Numbered from the stretch's first letter, positions 1 through 5,962 are shown. The stretch: 6,120 nucleotides of DNA from Eubacteriales Family XIII. Incertae Sedis bacterium (GCA_031272745.1 JAISTF010000038.1:1-6120), one strand, 5' to 3'. Notes: a model not told the origin generated them from the letters alone. Numbers and translations are program-made.

Positions 1-53
1 TGCTTCAACGGAACCGCTTCTGCAAAGCCGGGGGACGAAATAAAAAAAGAAAA

Positions 54-62
54 TGGTATGCT
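54..62 (+). promoter_or_regulatory. Possible extended -10 promoter element
   Basis: The sequence TGG-TATGCT has the TGn extension and a -10 hexamer with two mismatches to TATAAT. It follows an A-rich stretch (about 38-53). It resembles the much better TGG-TATAAT box near the right end of the window. No good -35 hexamer is visible 16-18 bp upstream, so the call rests on the extended -10 alone. A transcript starting about 7 bp downstream would begin with the GC-rich structured stretch described next. Confidence 0.3.
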
Positions 63-177
63 ATGAAAAGTCGAACAAGCGGGTGGCTCCCGCGAAGGGG
101 GCGCTGTGATGGGCGCGGGTAAAAGATGGCGTAATCCGTGATGCGGGAGTGAATAAATCACAAAAGCCTTGGGACAG
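55..177 (+). promoter_or_regulatory. Structured leader-like RNA, weakly cobalamin-riboswitch-like
   Basis: This non-coding stretch has stop codons in the frame of the downstream coding-like fragment, the last a TAA at 154-156. It contains several short GC-rich inverted segments, such as GCGGG/CCCGC around 79-94. The order of short motifs loosely follows the conserved core of a cobalamin riboswitch: a GGT, then GAAAAG-n-CGAA, then GGGTGGCTCC, then CGCTGTGATGGG, and later AAAGCC followed by a GAC/GTC mini-stem. The canonical GCCACTG is imperfect here. A clean B12 box (AGCCAGGAGACCTGCC) is not found downstream, where protein-coding bias begins instead. It could therefore be a decayed or truncated riboswitch, a T-box-like or other leader, or chance similarity in GC-rich DNA. 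Confidence 0.25.
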
Positions 178-396
178 ACAAAGTCGGGCCTGTTCGACTA
201 CTACGCGAATTTCCTGGGCTACGACCTCGGCGCGGCGCGGACGGTGCTCGCGGACGCGCTCGGCGTCCCGCCGGAAAAGGCCGCGCTCGCCGACGCCGAC
301 GAGGATTGCCCCGCCCAGGGCACCGTAGGGGCGGCATCCTGCCGCCCGGCTGTCATTTTTTCCGGAACAGCAGGATGTACGACGCGGCGAGGATGA
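169..396 (+). pseudogene. Short coding-like fragment of unknown function
   Basis: From about 172 to 318 the frame shows strong coding character. Nearly every third codon position is G or C, and the peptide is plausible, with a segment FDYYANFLGYDL followed by an alanine-rich helix and an acidic stretch (DADED). I do not recognise the family. Only a TTG at 169 is available as a start, and no Shine-Dalgarno sequence lies at a proper distance before it. An in-frame TAA lies at 154-156. The frame then runs through a GC-rich hairpin (329-347) and over the 3' end of the convergent transporter gene before stopping at 394-396, so the last ~25 residues are unlikely to be native. The simplest reading is the 3' remnant of a gene whose 5' part has been deleted. 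A small intact gene of about 50 codons is a weaker alternative. Confidence 0.35.
329..347. repeat. GC-rich hairpin between convergent reading frames
   Basis: GGGCGGCA and TGCCGCCC form a perfect 8-bp stem around a 3-base loop (TCC). The hairpin lies 6 bp beyond the stop codon of the - strand transporter gene. On the + strand a run of six T (356-361) follows only after 8 other bases and is part of the lysine codons at the end of that gene. On the - strand no T run follows. It is therefore not a textbook intrinsic terminator in either direction, though it may still end transcription or protect 3' ends. The context GTAGGGGCGGC...GCCGCCCG has the look of a dispersed palindromic repeat, but one copy cannot prove that. 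Confidence 0.5.
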
Positions 397-1234
397 GCGC
401 GATGCCGCAGTACATATTCCATGTGATCTGCTCGGCGAGGACGAGGACGGCGAAGACGGGCGCGATGACGGGCTTGAGGAAAAACACGATCGCGGCCGTC
501 GAGGGGCTGCTTTTTTTCAGCGCGAGGAAGTAGAACAGGTAGCCGCCGCCCGTGACGACGACGCTCGTGTAGACGAGGATCGGCAGGTTGTCCGTGAAGC
601 CGGCGAAAATCGGGCGGCCGAGGGGCGGCAGCAGCGCGAGCAGGATCAGGGCGCCGATCACAAACGAGGACGCCGTCTGCGTGAAGGTGCCGACGCGTAC
701 GAGCGTCTTCGCGTTGAGCACGCCGTAGAGCGCGAAGACGGCGGCGGCGGCGAGCGAGAGCGCCGCGCCGAGGAAGGTGTTGCCGGGCTGCAAATCCCAC
801 GGGCGGATCATGAAGACGAGGCCGGCGATGCCGATCGCGAGCGCGAGGGCCTTGCGGCGGTTCATCTTGTCGTCCGGCGTGAGCGCGTGCGCGAAAAACA
901 TCGTGAAGACGGGGTTGCAGCTGAAGATCACGGCGGCCGTCGCGGCGTTGGAGTGCAGCACGCCGAGCTGGAAGAAGATCATGCAGAATGGCACGTTCAC
1001 CGCGCCGAGGAAGGCGACCCAGAGCCACAGGCGTGGCGTCAGCGGCTCTCCGCCCGCGGCCCGCATCCCGCGCCGCTCGTGCGCGGCGAACGGCGTCAGC
1101 AGCAGGCCGCCGATGAGGAAGCGCAGGAACGTGATCTGGAACGGATCGAGCGCGCCGCCCGCGAGCTTCAGCGCGACTTCCATCGAGCCGAAGAACAGCG
1201 CGGAAAGGACGATGTAGAGGTAGAGTTTTTTCAT
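353..1234 (-). CDS. EamA/DMT-family permease, ten membrane helices
   Basis: The product has 293 residues and is an inner-membrane transporter of the drug/metabolite superfamily. Two EamA repeats are visible, with about ten hydrophobic helices near residues 4-24, 30-50, 70-90, 97-117, 128-145, 153-173, 187-207, 216-238, 246-266 and 272-289. Family-typical segments include SALFFGSMEVALK, FLRFLIGGLLL, SNAATAAVIFSCNPVF closing repeat 1, and STAAIVFFLKPVIAPVFAVLVLAEQ closing repeat 2. The length is normal and the protein looks complete, ending in basic residues (FRKK). Its ATG overlaps the maf stop as ATGA, and the nearest Shine-Dalgarno-like stretch (AAGGA) is about 16 nt away, so translation is probably coupled to maf. 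It is the last gene of the operon. EamA proteins export amino acids or other metabolites. The substrate cannot be read from sequence, and the pantothenate context is only a hint. Confidence 0.9.
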   Translation of the reverse strand: MKKLYLYIVLSALFFGSMEVALKLAGGALDPFQITFLRFLIGGLLLTPFAAHERRGMRAAGGEPLTPRLWLWVAFLGAVNVPFCMIFFQLGVLHSNAATAAVIFSCNPVFTMFFAHALTPDDKMNRRKALALAIGIAGLVFMIRPWDLQPGNTFLGAALSLAAAAVFALYGVLNAKTLVRVGTFTQTASSFVIGALILLALLPPLGRPIFAGFTDNLPILVYTSVVVTGGGYLFYFLALKKSSPSTAAIVFFLKPVIAPVFAVLVLAEQITWNMYCGIALILAASYILLFRKK

Positions 1235-1857
1235 CGCAGGTAAGGCTCGATCCTTTCGTACGGGAAGCCGATGATGTTGTACGTGCTGCCGTCTATGCGG
1301 ACGGCGTGGCGCCCCCAGTCGCTTTGGATTGCGTACGAGCCGGACTTGTCGTACGGCGGGTTCGCGCGCACATAGGCGAGGATGTCCGTGTCCGTGTAGT
1401 CGTCGAACGTGACGAGCGTGGTGTCGTAGAAGATCGTCGTTTTTTGAATAACGGTGCCCGACCCGGCTTTTTCCGCAGGGCCGGCCGAGATGAGGCAGAC
1501 GCCGCTGATGACGCTGTGCGTGCCGTTTTTCAGCGAGCGCAGGATGGCGAGCGCGTCGGCTTCGTCCTTCGGCTTGCCGATGATATGATCGCGGTAGACG
1601 ATTGTGTCGACGCCGATGACGAGGGCGCCTTCGGCCGCGGCCTCGGGCGCGTGCGCCGGCAGGGACTTCGCGACCGCGAGGGCCTTCTGCGCCGCGAGGA
1701 ACATGGCCGTCTCCTCGGGGGAGAGATCCATGCCGCCGGGGATGGATTCGTCCGCGTCCGAGGGGAGCACGAGGGGGCGGTGGCCGTGGGCTTCGAGGAT
1801 TTCTTTGCGGCGCGGCGAAGCGCTCGCGAGGATGAGCGTGCGGGCGGTGTCAGTCAT
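1231..1857 (-). CDS. maf: Maf family nucleoside triphosphate pyrophosphatase
   Basis: Maf proteins are cytoplasmic house-cleaning enzymes that hydrolyse dTTP, UTP or modified NTPs to the monophosphate and pyrophosphate, and have been linked to septum inhibition. The 208-residue protein shows LASASPRR (residues 10-17, nucleotide-binding loop), the catalytic aspartate in GVDTIV (D84), GKP (94-96), and the C-terminal DKSGSYAIQ (170-178) followed by DGSTYNIIGFP. The Q of the last motif suggests the YhdE-like dTTP/UTP group rather than the YceF-like group. The usual DKAGAYGIQG is slightly altered, as is the stretch before it (ANPPYDKSG). I chose the ATG at 1857. A TTG three codons upstream is possible but sits only 4 nt from GGGAG. 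The ATG overlaps the last 8 nt of panC (ATGACTGA), and the gene ends in an ATGA overlap with the transporter, so all three are likely translationally coupled. Confidence 0.93.
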   Translation of the reverse strand: MTDTARTLILASASPRRKEILEAHGHRPLVLPSDADESIPGGMDLSPEETAMFLAAQKALAVAKSLPAHAPEAAAEGALVIGVDTIVYRDHIIGKPKDEADALAILRSLKNGTHSVISGVCLISAGPAEKAGSGTVIQKTTIFYDTTLVTFDDYTDTDILAYVRANPPYDKSGSYAIQSDWGRHAVRIDGSTYNIIGFPYERIEPYLR

Positions 1858-2755
1858 GGTCTGCAAGGGTCTCCCGCGTTTCGGTCAGTTCCATATTGTC
1901 GATGAGGCGCACGCCGCCGACATGGACGGCGAGCATGGCGCGGTCGCCGGCGTGCACGGCGGCTTCGGGCGCACGGGACGCGAAGGTTTCGGGGTCGACG
2001 ATCTCGACGTATTCGGCGCGGGCGAGCGGTTCGGCCGCGAGGACGCCGCGCATCGCGCCGGTGAGCGCCGCCGCGCCGCGTGCGCCTTCTTCCGCGAAGA
2101 GGCGGCAGGCTTCCGACAGGGCGCGGAAGAGGCATCGCGCCGCTTTCCGCTCCTCCTGTGACAGGCGCGCGTTGCGCGAACTCATCGCGAGGCCGTCCGG
2201 CTCGCGCACGGTCGGGCAGCCGACGATCCGGATCGGGAAGTTGAGGTCGCGCACCATCTTGCGCACGACGGCGAGCTGCTGCGCGTCCTTTTCGCCGAAA
2301 TAGGCGCGGTCGGGCTGCACGATGTGAAACAGCTTGCCGACGACGGTGCAGACGCCGCGGAAATGCGCCTTGCGCGCGGCGCCGCAGAGCCGCTCCGTGA
2401 TGCCGCCCATGTCGATATAGGAAGAGAATCCGTCGGGGTACATCTCCTTTGCCGACGGCGCGAAGACCGCGTCCGCGCCCGCGTCGATGGCCAGCGCCGC
2501 GTCCTCTTCGATCGTGTGCGGGTAGGCAACAAAATCCGCGGCGTCGTCGAACTGGATCGGATTCACAAAGACGCTCACGACGACGAAACCGTTTTCGGCG
2601 GCGGCGCGGCGGATGAGCGAGAGGTGGCCTTCGTGCAGCGCGCCCATCGTCGGCACGAGGCCGATGGTTCGATTGGCCATGCGGGCGGAGAAAACGGCGC
2701 CGTGCGCTTCGGCAATCGTGGTGCACAAGGCTGACGAGATTGTATCGGTGGTCAT
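1850..2755 (-). CDS. panC: Pantothenate synthetase (pantoate-beta-alanine ligase)
   Basis: PanC joins pantoate and beta-alanine with ATP, through a pantoyl-adenylate, to make pantothenate, the precursor of coenzyme A. The 301-residue product has the full family signature: PTMGALHEGH (35-44, the HIGH-type ATP site), FVNPIQF (63-69), the HFRGVCTVVGKLF helix (131-143), YFGEKDAQQL (152-161), and GLAMSSRN (188-195, the KMSKS-equivalent loop). The C-terminal dimer-like domain includes YVEIVDPETF (249-258) and a final DNMEL. It is slightly longer than the usual ~280 residues because of an N-terminal extension and a short tail. The frame stays open upstream, but that is overlap with the preceding gene. 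The ATG at 2755 starts 7 nt after that gene's stop. Its AGGAG (2769-2773) lies inside the upstream gene with a long 13-nt spacer. No panB or panD is visible in the window. Confidence 0.96.
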   Translation of the reverse strand: MTTDTISSALCTTIAEAHGAVFSARMANRTIGLVPTMGALHEGHLSLIRRAAAENGFVVVSVFVNPIQFDDAADFVAYPHTIEEDAALAIDAGADAVFAPSAKEMYPDGFSSYIDMGGITERLCGAARKAHFRGVCTVVGKLFHIVQPDRAYFGEKDAQQLAVVRKMVRDLNFPIRIVGCPTVREPDGLAMSSRNARLSQEERKAARCLFRALSEACRLFAEEGARGAAALTGAMRGVLAAEPLARAEYVEIVDPETFASRAPEAAVHAGDRAMLAVHVGGVRLIDNMELTETRETLADHD

Positions 2756-2762
2756 GGCTGTT

Positions 2763-3644
2763 TCAACACTCCTTGCGCGACGGCCCGCAGGCCGCCAACA
2801 GCGCTTCGATCTCCGCGTAGTCGCGGTCCGGATGCTTCTCGCGCGCCGTGTCGACGAGGACGCGGGAAAGCGCGACATAGGCCTCGCGGATGTCCGGCGG
2901 GGCGGCCGCAAGCGCTTCGAGGTGTCCGGCGATCGTCGCCGCGTCACCGCGCTCAAGAGGACCGGTCAGCGCGGCGGAAGGGCCGAGAGCCGCGATGTTT
3001 TTCGCATTTTCCAAAAAGAGGGGGCGCCAGGCGTTATTCGAAAAATCTTCGGGGAGGCCGCAGGCGCGGTAGAGCTCCGCCGCCGTGTAAGCGACGGCGC
3101 AGACGAGGTTGCTTGCGACGGCGGACGCCGCGTGGTAGAGCGGCTTCTTGCCCTTCGCGATCTCGCAGTAGGGGTTGCCGAGCGCGTCCAAGAGCGCGTG
3201 CGCCGCCTGAAGGAAGGCCTCTTCGCCCTCGATGGAAAACCAGGCGGTGGCGAGTTTCTCCCACGCGGTCTCGCGGTCGTACAGCGCCGCGAGCGGGTGG
3301 ATCGAGCCGATGCCCGGCAGGCTCAGAGACCCGCTGAGATGGCAGAAAAGCGAGGCCTGTCCGCCGGTCCTGCCGGCAGGAGCGCCGCCGTCCGTCGCCG
3401 CCGCCACTGCCGCCACCGCGCCGTCCGGCACGGACAGCACGACGAGGTCGCTCGCGGCGATCAAGGACGCCGCGTCCGCAAACGCGCGGCTGCCCGTCAG
3501 CGCGGCCGCCCGCTCCGCCGAGGCCGGCGTGCGGCTGTGGTAGCCGGACAGGGAAAAACCGGCCGGCCGCTTTTCCGCGACGTACCGCCCGAAGCTCGTG
3601 CCGGCCTTCCCGGCGCCTATGAAACCGATTTTCGTATCCGCCAT
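2763..3644 (-). CDS. Rossmann-like DUF2520 oxidoreductase, candidate ketopantoate reductase
   Basis: The 293-residue protein begins with an NAD(P)-binding Rossmann fold: IGFIGAGKAG (residues 6-15, GxGxxG pattern), YHSRTP (35-40) at the end of beta-2, and DLVVLSVPDGAV (66-77). A short linker with HLSGSLS (102-108) and SIHPLAAL (114-121) follows, then an all-helical DUF2520 domain with YHAASAVASNL (170-180) and the hallmark ALTGPLERGD (224-233). The architecture matches the 6-phosphogluconate dehydrogenase-like C-terminal class that includes ketopantoate reductase. It is the first gene of the panC operon, 7 nt from panC. No panE is visible, so a ketopantoate reductase role of the PanG type is the best inference. 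Another NAD(P)-dependent reduction remains possible. The ATG at 3644 begins just before the Rossmann motif, and no Shine-Dalgarno sequence precedes it (see the promoter entry). Confidence 0.88.
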   Translation of the reverse strand: MADTKIGFIGAGKAGTSFGRYVAEKRPAGFSLSGYHSRTPASAERAAALTGSRAFADAASLIAASDLVVLSVPDGAVAAVAAATDGGAPAGRTGGQASLFCHLSGSLSLPGIGSIHPLAALYDRETAWEKLATAWFSIEGEEAFLQAAHALLDALGNPYCEIAKGKKPLYHAASAVASNLVCAVAYTAAELYRACGLPEDFSNNAWRPLFLENAKNIAALGPSAALTGPLERGDAATIAGHLEALAAAPPDIREAYVALSRVLVDTAREKHPDRDYAEIEALLAACGPSRKEC

Positions 3645-3651
3645 AGCGATT

Positions 3652-3660
3652 ATTCTACCA
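3652..3660 (-). promoter_or_regulatory. Extended -10 promoter of the DUF2520-panC-maf-eamA operon
   Basis: Read on the - strand this is TGG-TAGAAT, an extended -10 box one base from TATAAT. Only 7 bases (AATCGCT) separate its end from the operon's first ATG, so transcription would start at or within a base or two of the start codon. No convincing -35 hexamer lies 16-18 bp upstream, which is tolerable for an extended -10 promoter. It lies 12 bp beyond the terminator-like stem at 3673-3706, between the two transcription units. Confidence 0.5.
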
Positions 3661-3672
3661 CAAGAAAGAGGT

Positions 3673-3706
3673 GAAGCCGGGGCAACGGATGGAACGCCCC
3701 GGCTTC
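3673..3706 (-). terminator. Likely intrinsic terminator of the HD-GYP gene
   Basis: GAAGCCGGGGC and GCCCCGGCTTC form a perfect 11-bp GC-rich stem around a 12-base loop. On the - strand the stem is followed by ACCTCTTTCTTG, an imperfect U tract. On the + strand no T run follows. It lies about 60 bp past the stop codon of the HD-GYP gene and just ahead of the next operon's promoter, which is where a terminator is expected. The loop is long and the U tract is broken, so termination may be incomplete, and some readthrough into the pantothenate operon is possible. Confidence 0.6.
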
Positions 3707-3764
3707 GTATAGGGTATTTAGGGAAACAGTTGATGTATTGTCATTTTCTCTTATCGATCACCCC

Positions 3765-5840
3765 CTACGATGCAACTCTGCCGATAGCGGGTAGAACCGC
3801 GACGAATCCGGGTCGGCCAGGGGAGCCGGCTCCCCCGGATTCGGTCGCGATGCTGGCGAATTGGTCGGACACGTCGGAGAAAATCCTCACGAGCTCCGGG
3901 TCGAAATGCGTGCAGCTGCCTTCGAGGATGATCTGTTCCGCGTCGCGCGGCGAATAAGCGTTTTTGTAGGGGCGCTTCGAAATCAGCGCGTCGTAGACGT
4001 CCACGATCGCCATCAGACGGCCTTCGAGCGGAATCGTCGTGCCGACGAGGCCGTACGGGTAGCCGGACCCGTCCCATTTTTCGTGGTGCGTGCCCGCGAT
4101 ACGCTTGGCGTAGCGCAGCAGCTCGTGGTCTTCCGTCTGTTTCGCGATGCGCTCGATGATCTCGACCCCGATCGTCGTATGCGTCTTCATGATCTCAAAC
4201 TCGGCGGGCGTCAGCCGCGCGGGTTTGTTCAGGATGGCGTCGCTGATGGCGATCTTGCCGACGTCGTGCAGCTGCGCCGAAGGAATCATCAGTTCCAGAT
4301 TCCATTCCTCGACTTCCTGGCGGTAGAGGCCCGTCTCTTCCATGCGGCCGATGAGCAGCTTCAGGAATTTCTGCGTGCGCACGACATGGTCGCCCGTCAC
4401 ATCATCGCGGAATTCGATGAGCTCCGCGACGGTGCCCAGCACCGCGTTTTGCAGGCCGACGACTTGTTCGGTCTTTTGGACGACCATGTCATGAAGGGAA
4501 TTTGCGAGACGCTCCAAATCCTCGGCCTGCTCGTGGAGCGTCTGGTTCTGTTTGGCGATCAGGAGATGGTTTTCGATGCGCCTTTGGAGCAGCGGGGCCG
4601 AGAGCGGTTTGTAAACATAGTCCACCGCGCCGAGCGCGAGACCTTCCATCTCGCAGAGCTCGTCCTTTTGCGCGGTCAGAAAGATCACGGGGATCCAGCG
4701 GTATTTCGGGTTGGCTTTGAGCGCCTTCAGCGTCTCGAAGCCGCCTGAACCCTGCGTTTCGATGTCGAGCAGGATCAGGTCGGGGATGGCCGGCGCGATG
4801 TTTTCGAGCAGCTCGAAGAGCATCTCGCCCGTGGCCACCGTATGCAGGCGGTACAAGGTGTTCAGCATATTGCGCACGATGGCGAGGTTTGTCAGGTTGT
4901 CGTCGACGAGCACGATGCGTTGCTGTCTCCGCGAGGCGAGGCTGTGCAGGCTCTTCGTGAATTCCCCCGCGAAGGCGTCGATTTTCGCCTTGCGCTCTTC
5001 CGCCATCTCCGGTTCGGGCGACCTCGCCGCCGCGAGCGCCGCCGAGACGGACGCGACGAGCGCGCCGACTTCCGTCACGAAGCGGTCGTGGTAGTCGCGC
5101 ACGAACGCGATGCGGCCGTCTTCCGCCGCCGTCTGGAGCGCGCCCGCTTTGATGCCGATGCTGTTGGCGCAGATGCCGAGCGCGGCGCCCTTGATGCCGT
5201 GGATGACGGTGGCGTATTCTTGCAATTCTTTTTCCCCGGGCGCGGTCCGGATACGGGCCAGCAGGCTGGTTGCATGATCCACGAACGACGCGAGGACCCC
5301 TCTCCAGGCGTCGTCGTTCCCCCCAAACCTGAGCAGCCCCCGATCGCAGTCCACGCCCGGGATATCGAAACCGACTGCCGGTTCCGCGTGTGTTGCCAAC
5401 GCAGGAGAGGCAGTGTTTTCGGGATTTTCGTGAAGGACCCATTTTCGCAGGATTTCGTCGAGCCGGTTCGCGTCGATCGGCTTCGACATCGCGTCCTGGA
5501 ACCCGTGCCGCAAAAACATCGCGTCGTTGCCGACGATGCGGTTGCCCGTGAGCGCGACGATGGGCAGGGATTTTGCGTAAGCCGTGCCGATCTCGTTGCG
5601 GATGGCCTGCACAGCTTCCACGCCGTCGAGGCCCGGCATCAGATAATCCATGAGGACGAGGTCATATTTCGGCTCCCCCGCGCGGATGACCGACACCGCC
5701 TTCATCGCGTCCGTCAGCGTGTCGACGGTGACGCAGTAGGGCTTCAGCATTTCGACCGTGATGGCGAGATTCGTCTGCACGTCGTCGACGACCAAGATGC
5801 GCGAATATGGAAGATGTGTAGTTTGACCGTTCGTCAGCAT
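3765..5840 (-). CDS. Response regulator REC-HPt-REC-HD-GYP, c-di-GMP phosphodiesterase
   Basis: The 691-residue cytoplasmic protein has no membrane segment. Receiver 1 (about 14-134) has acidic D19/D20, phospho-acceptor D65 in MDYLMPG, T98 and K120. An HPt domain (about 160-272) has H214 in HGIKGAA. Receiver 2 (about 308-428) has D313/D314, D359, T389 and K411, but the usual MP after the acceptor is replaced by TQ (DIETQGSGGFE). A coiled coil (about 430-465) leads into an HD-GYP domain (about 466-660) with H485, HDVGK (525-529), H554, HHEKWDGSGYP (585-595) and DVYDALISKRPYK (614-626). All expected metal ligands and the GYP loop are present, so it should hydrolyse c-di-GMP. Phosphorylation of the receivers, perhaps relayed through H214, would set activity. 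Residues 665-691 are an odd Gly/Pro-rich tail encoded through a palindrome. The ATG at 5840 follows GAGGA at a normal distance. It appears to be a single-gene unit with no kinase in the window. Confidence 0.95.
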   Translation of the reverse strand: MLTNGQTTHLPYSRILVVDDVQTNLAITVEMLKPYCVTVDTLTDAMKAVSVIRAGEPKYDLVLMDYLMPGLDGVEAVQAIRNEIGTAYAKSLPIVALTGNRIVGNDAMFLRHGFQDAMSKPIDANRLDEILRKWVLHENPENTASPALATHAEPAVGFDIPGVDCDRGLLRFGGNDDAWRGVLASFVDHATSLLARIRTAPGEKELQEYATVIHGIKGAALGICANSIGIKAGALQTAAEDGRIAFVRDYHDRFVTEVGALVASVSAALAAARSPEPEMAEERKAKIDAFAGEFTKSLHSLASRRQQRIVLVDDNLTNLAIVRNMLNTLYRLHTVATGEMLFELLENIAPAIPDLILLDIETQGSGGFETLKALKANPKYRWIPVIFLTAQKDELCEMEGLALGAVDYVYKPLSAPLLQRRIENHLLIAKQNQTLHEQAEDLERLANSLHDMVVQKTEQVVGLQNAVLGTVAELIEFRDDVTGDHVVRTQKFLKLLIGRMEETGLYRQEVEEWNLELMIPSAQLHDVGKIAISDAILNKPARLTPAEFEIMKTHTTIGVEIIERIAKQTEDHELLRYAKRIAGTHHEKWDGSGYPYGLVGTTIPLEGRLMAIVDVYDALISKRPYKNAYSPRDAEQIILEGSCTHFDPELVRIFSDVSDQFASIATESGGAGSPGRPGFVAVLPAIGRVAS
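3798..3849. repeat. Long imperfect palindrome inside the 3' end of the HD-GYP gene
   Basis: The outer arms 3798-3812 and 3834-3849 pair over 15 bp with a single bulged G (3843). Between them, and partly sharing the right arm, lies a perfect 16-bp palindrome, GGGGAGCCGGCTCCCC (3820-3835). The element encodes residues 665-681 of the HD-GYP protein, after the point where the conserved domain ends. It could be an inserted palindromic repeat that stays in frame, a hairpin that protects the 3' end of the mRNA, or an in-gene attenuator. Only one copy is in the window, so its status as a dispersed element is unproven. Confidence 0.65.
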
Positions 5841-5910
5841 TGCTTTTTTCCTCTTCGAGTCCTATCGGATGATGACAGAATACAAGCTCCTTTTATCTCA
5901 CGAAACAACC

Positions 5911-5931
5911 CGACAATTTCTTTTTTTGTCG
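5911..5931. repeat. Small inverted repeat in the divergent intergenic region
   Basis: CGACAA and TTGTCG flank a 9-base pyrimidine-only spacer. The repeat lies in the 162-bp region between the two divergent genes, upstream of both. It could be a weak operator or, read on the + strand, a minor hairpin. The stem is only 6 bp, so chance is a fair explanation. Confidence 0.25.
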
Positions 5932-5962
5932 CAAACCCCACCCCGCCGTTTCCGTGATATCG

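Noticed and set aside
1..63. Upstream gene end or c-di-GMP (GEMM) riboswitch suggested by GCAAAGCC near 22-29
   Set aside because: The frame ending at the TGA at 64-66 gives only about 21 residues without recognisable content. The rest of the GEMM consensus, including its second half with GNAGC and GGGT-type elements, cannot be aligned.
69..110. T-box-like element (GGGTGG followed by CCCGCGAAG)
   Set aside because: The similarity to the T-box antiterminator core needs an extra base, and no following terminator with a U tract or downstream aminoacyl-tRNA or amino-acid gene is present.
2756..2956. N-terminal extension of panC by 67 codons
   Set aside because: The extension would lie wholly over the DUF2520 gene and reads as low-complexity Arg/Ser/Pro. 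The ATG at 2755 follows the upstream stop by 7 nt and gives a normal PanC N-terminus.
3368..3381. Perfect 14-bp palindrome TCCTGCCGGCAGGA inside the DUF2520 gene
   Set aside because: It encodes an ordinary Gly/Ala-rich linker of the Rossmann domain and is short enough to arise by chance in DNA of this GC content.
2613..3674. Open frame of 353 codons on the + strand, antisense to the DUF2520 gene
   Set aside because: The peptide is rich in arginine and lacks recognisable motifs. The opposite strand encodes a complete, motif-rich Rossmann/DUF2520 protein. Long antisense frames are expected in GC-rich DNA.
4842..5957. Open frame of 371 codons on the + strand, antisense to the HD-GYP gene
   Set aside because: It has no ribosome binding site, and its composition (R, D, H, V rich) is typical of a shadow frame opposite a GC-rich gene. 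The - strand frame has two receivers, HPt and HD-GYP motifs in full.
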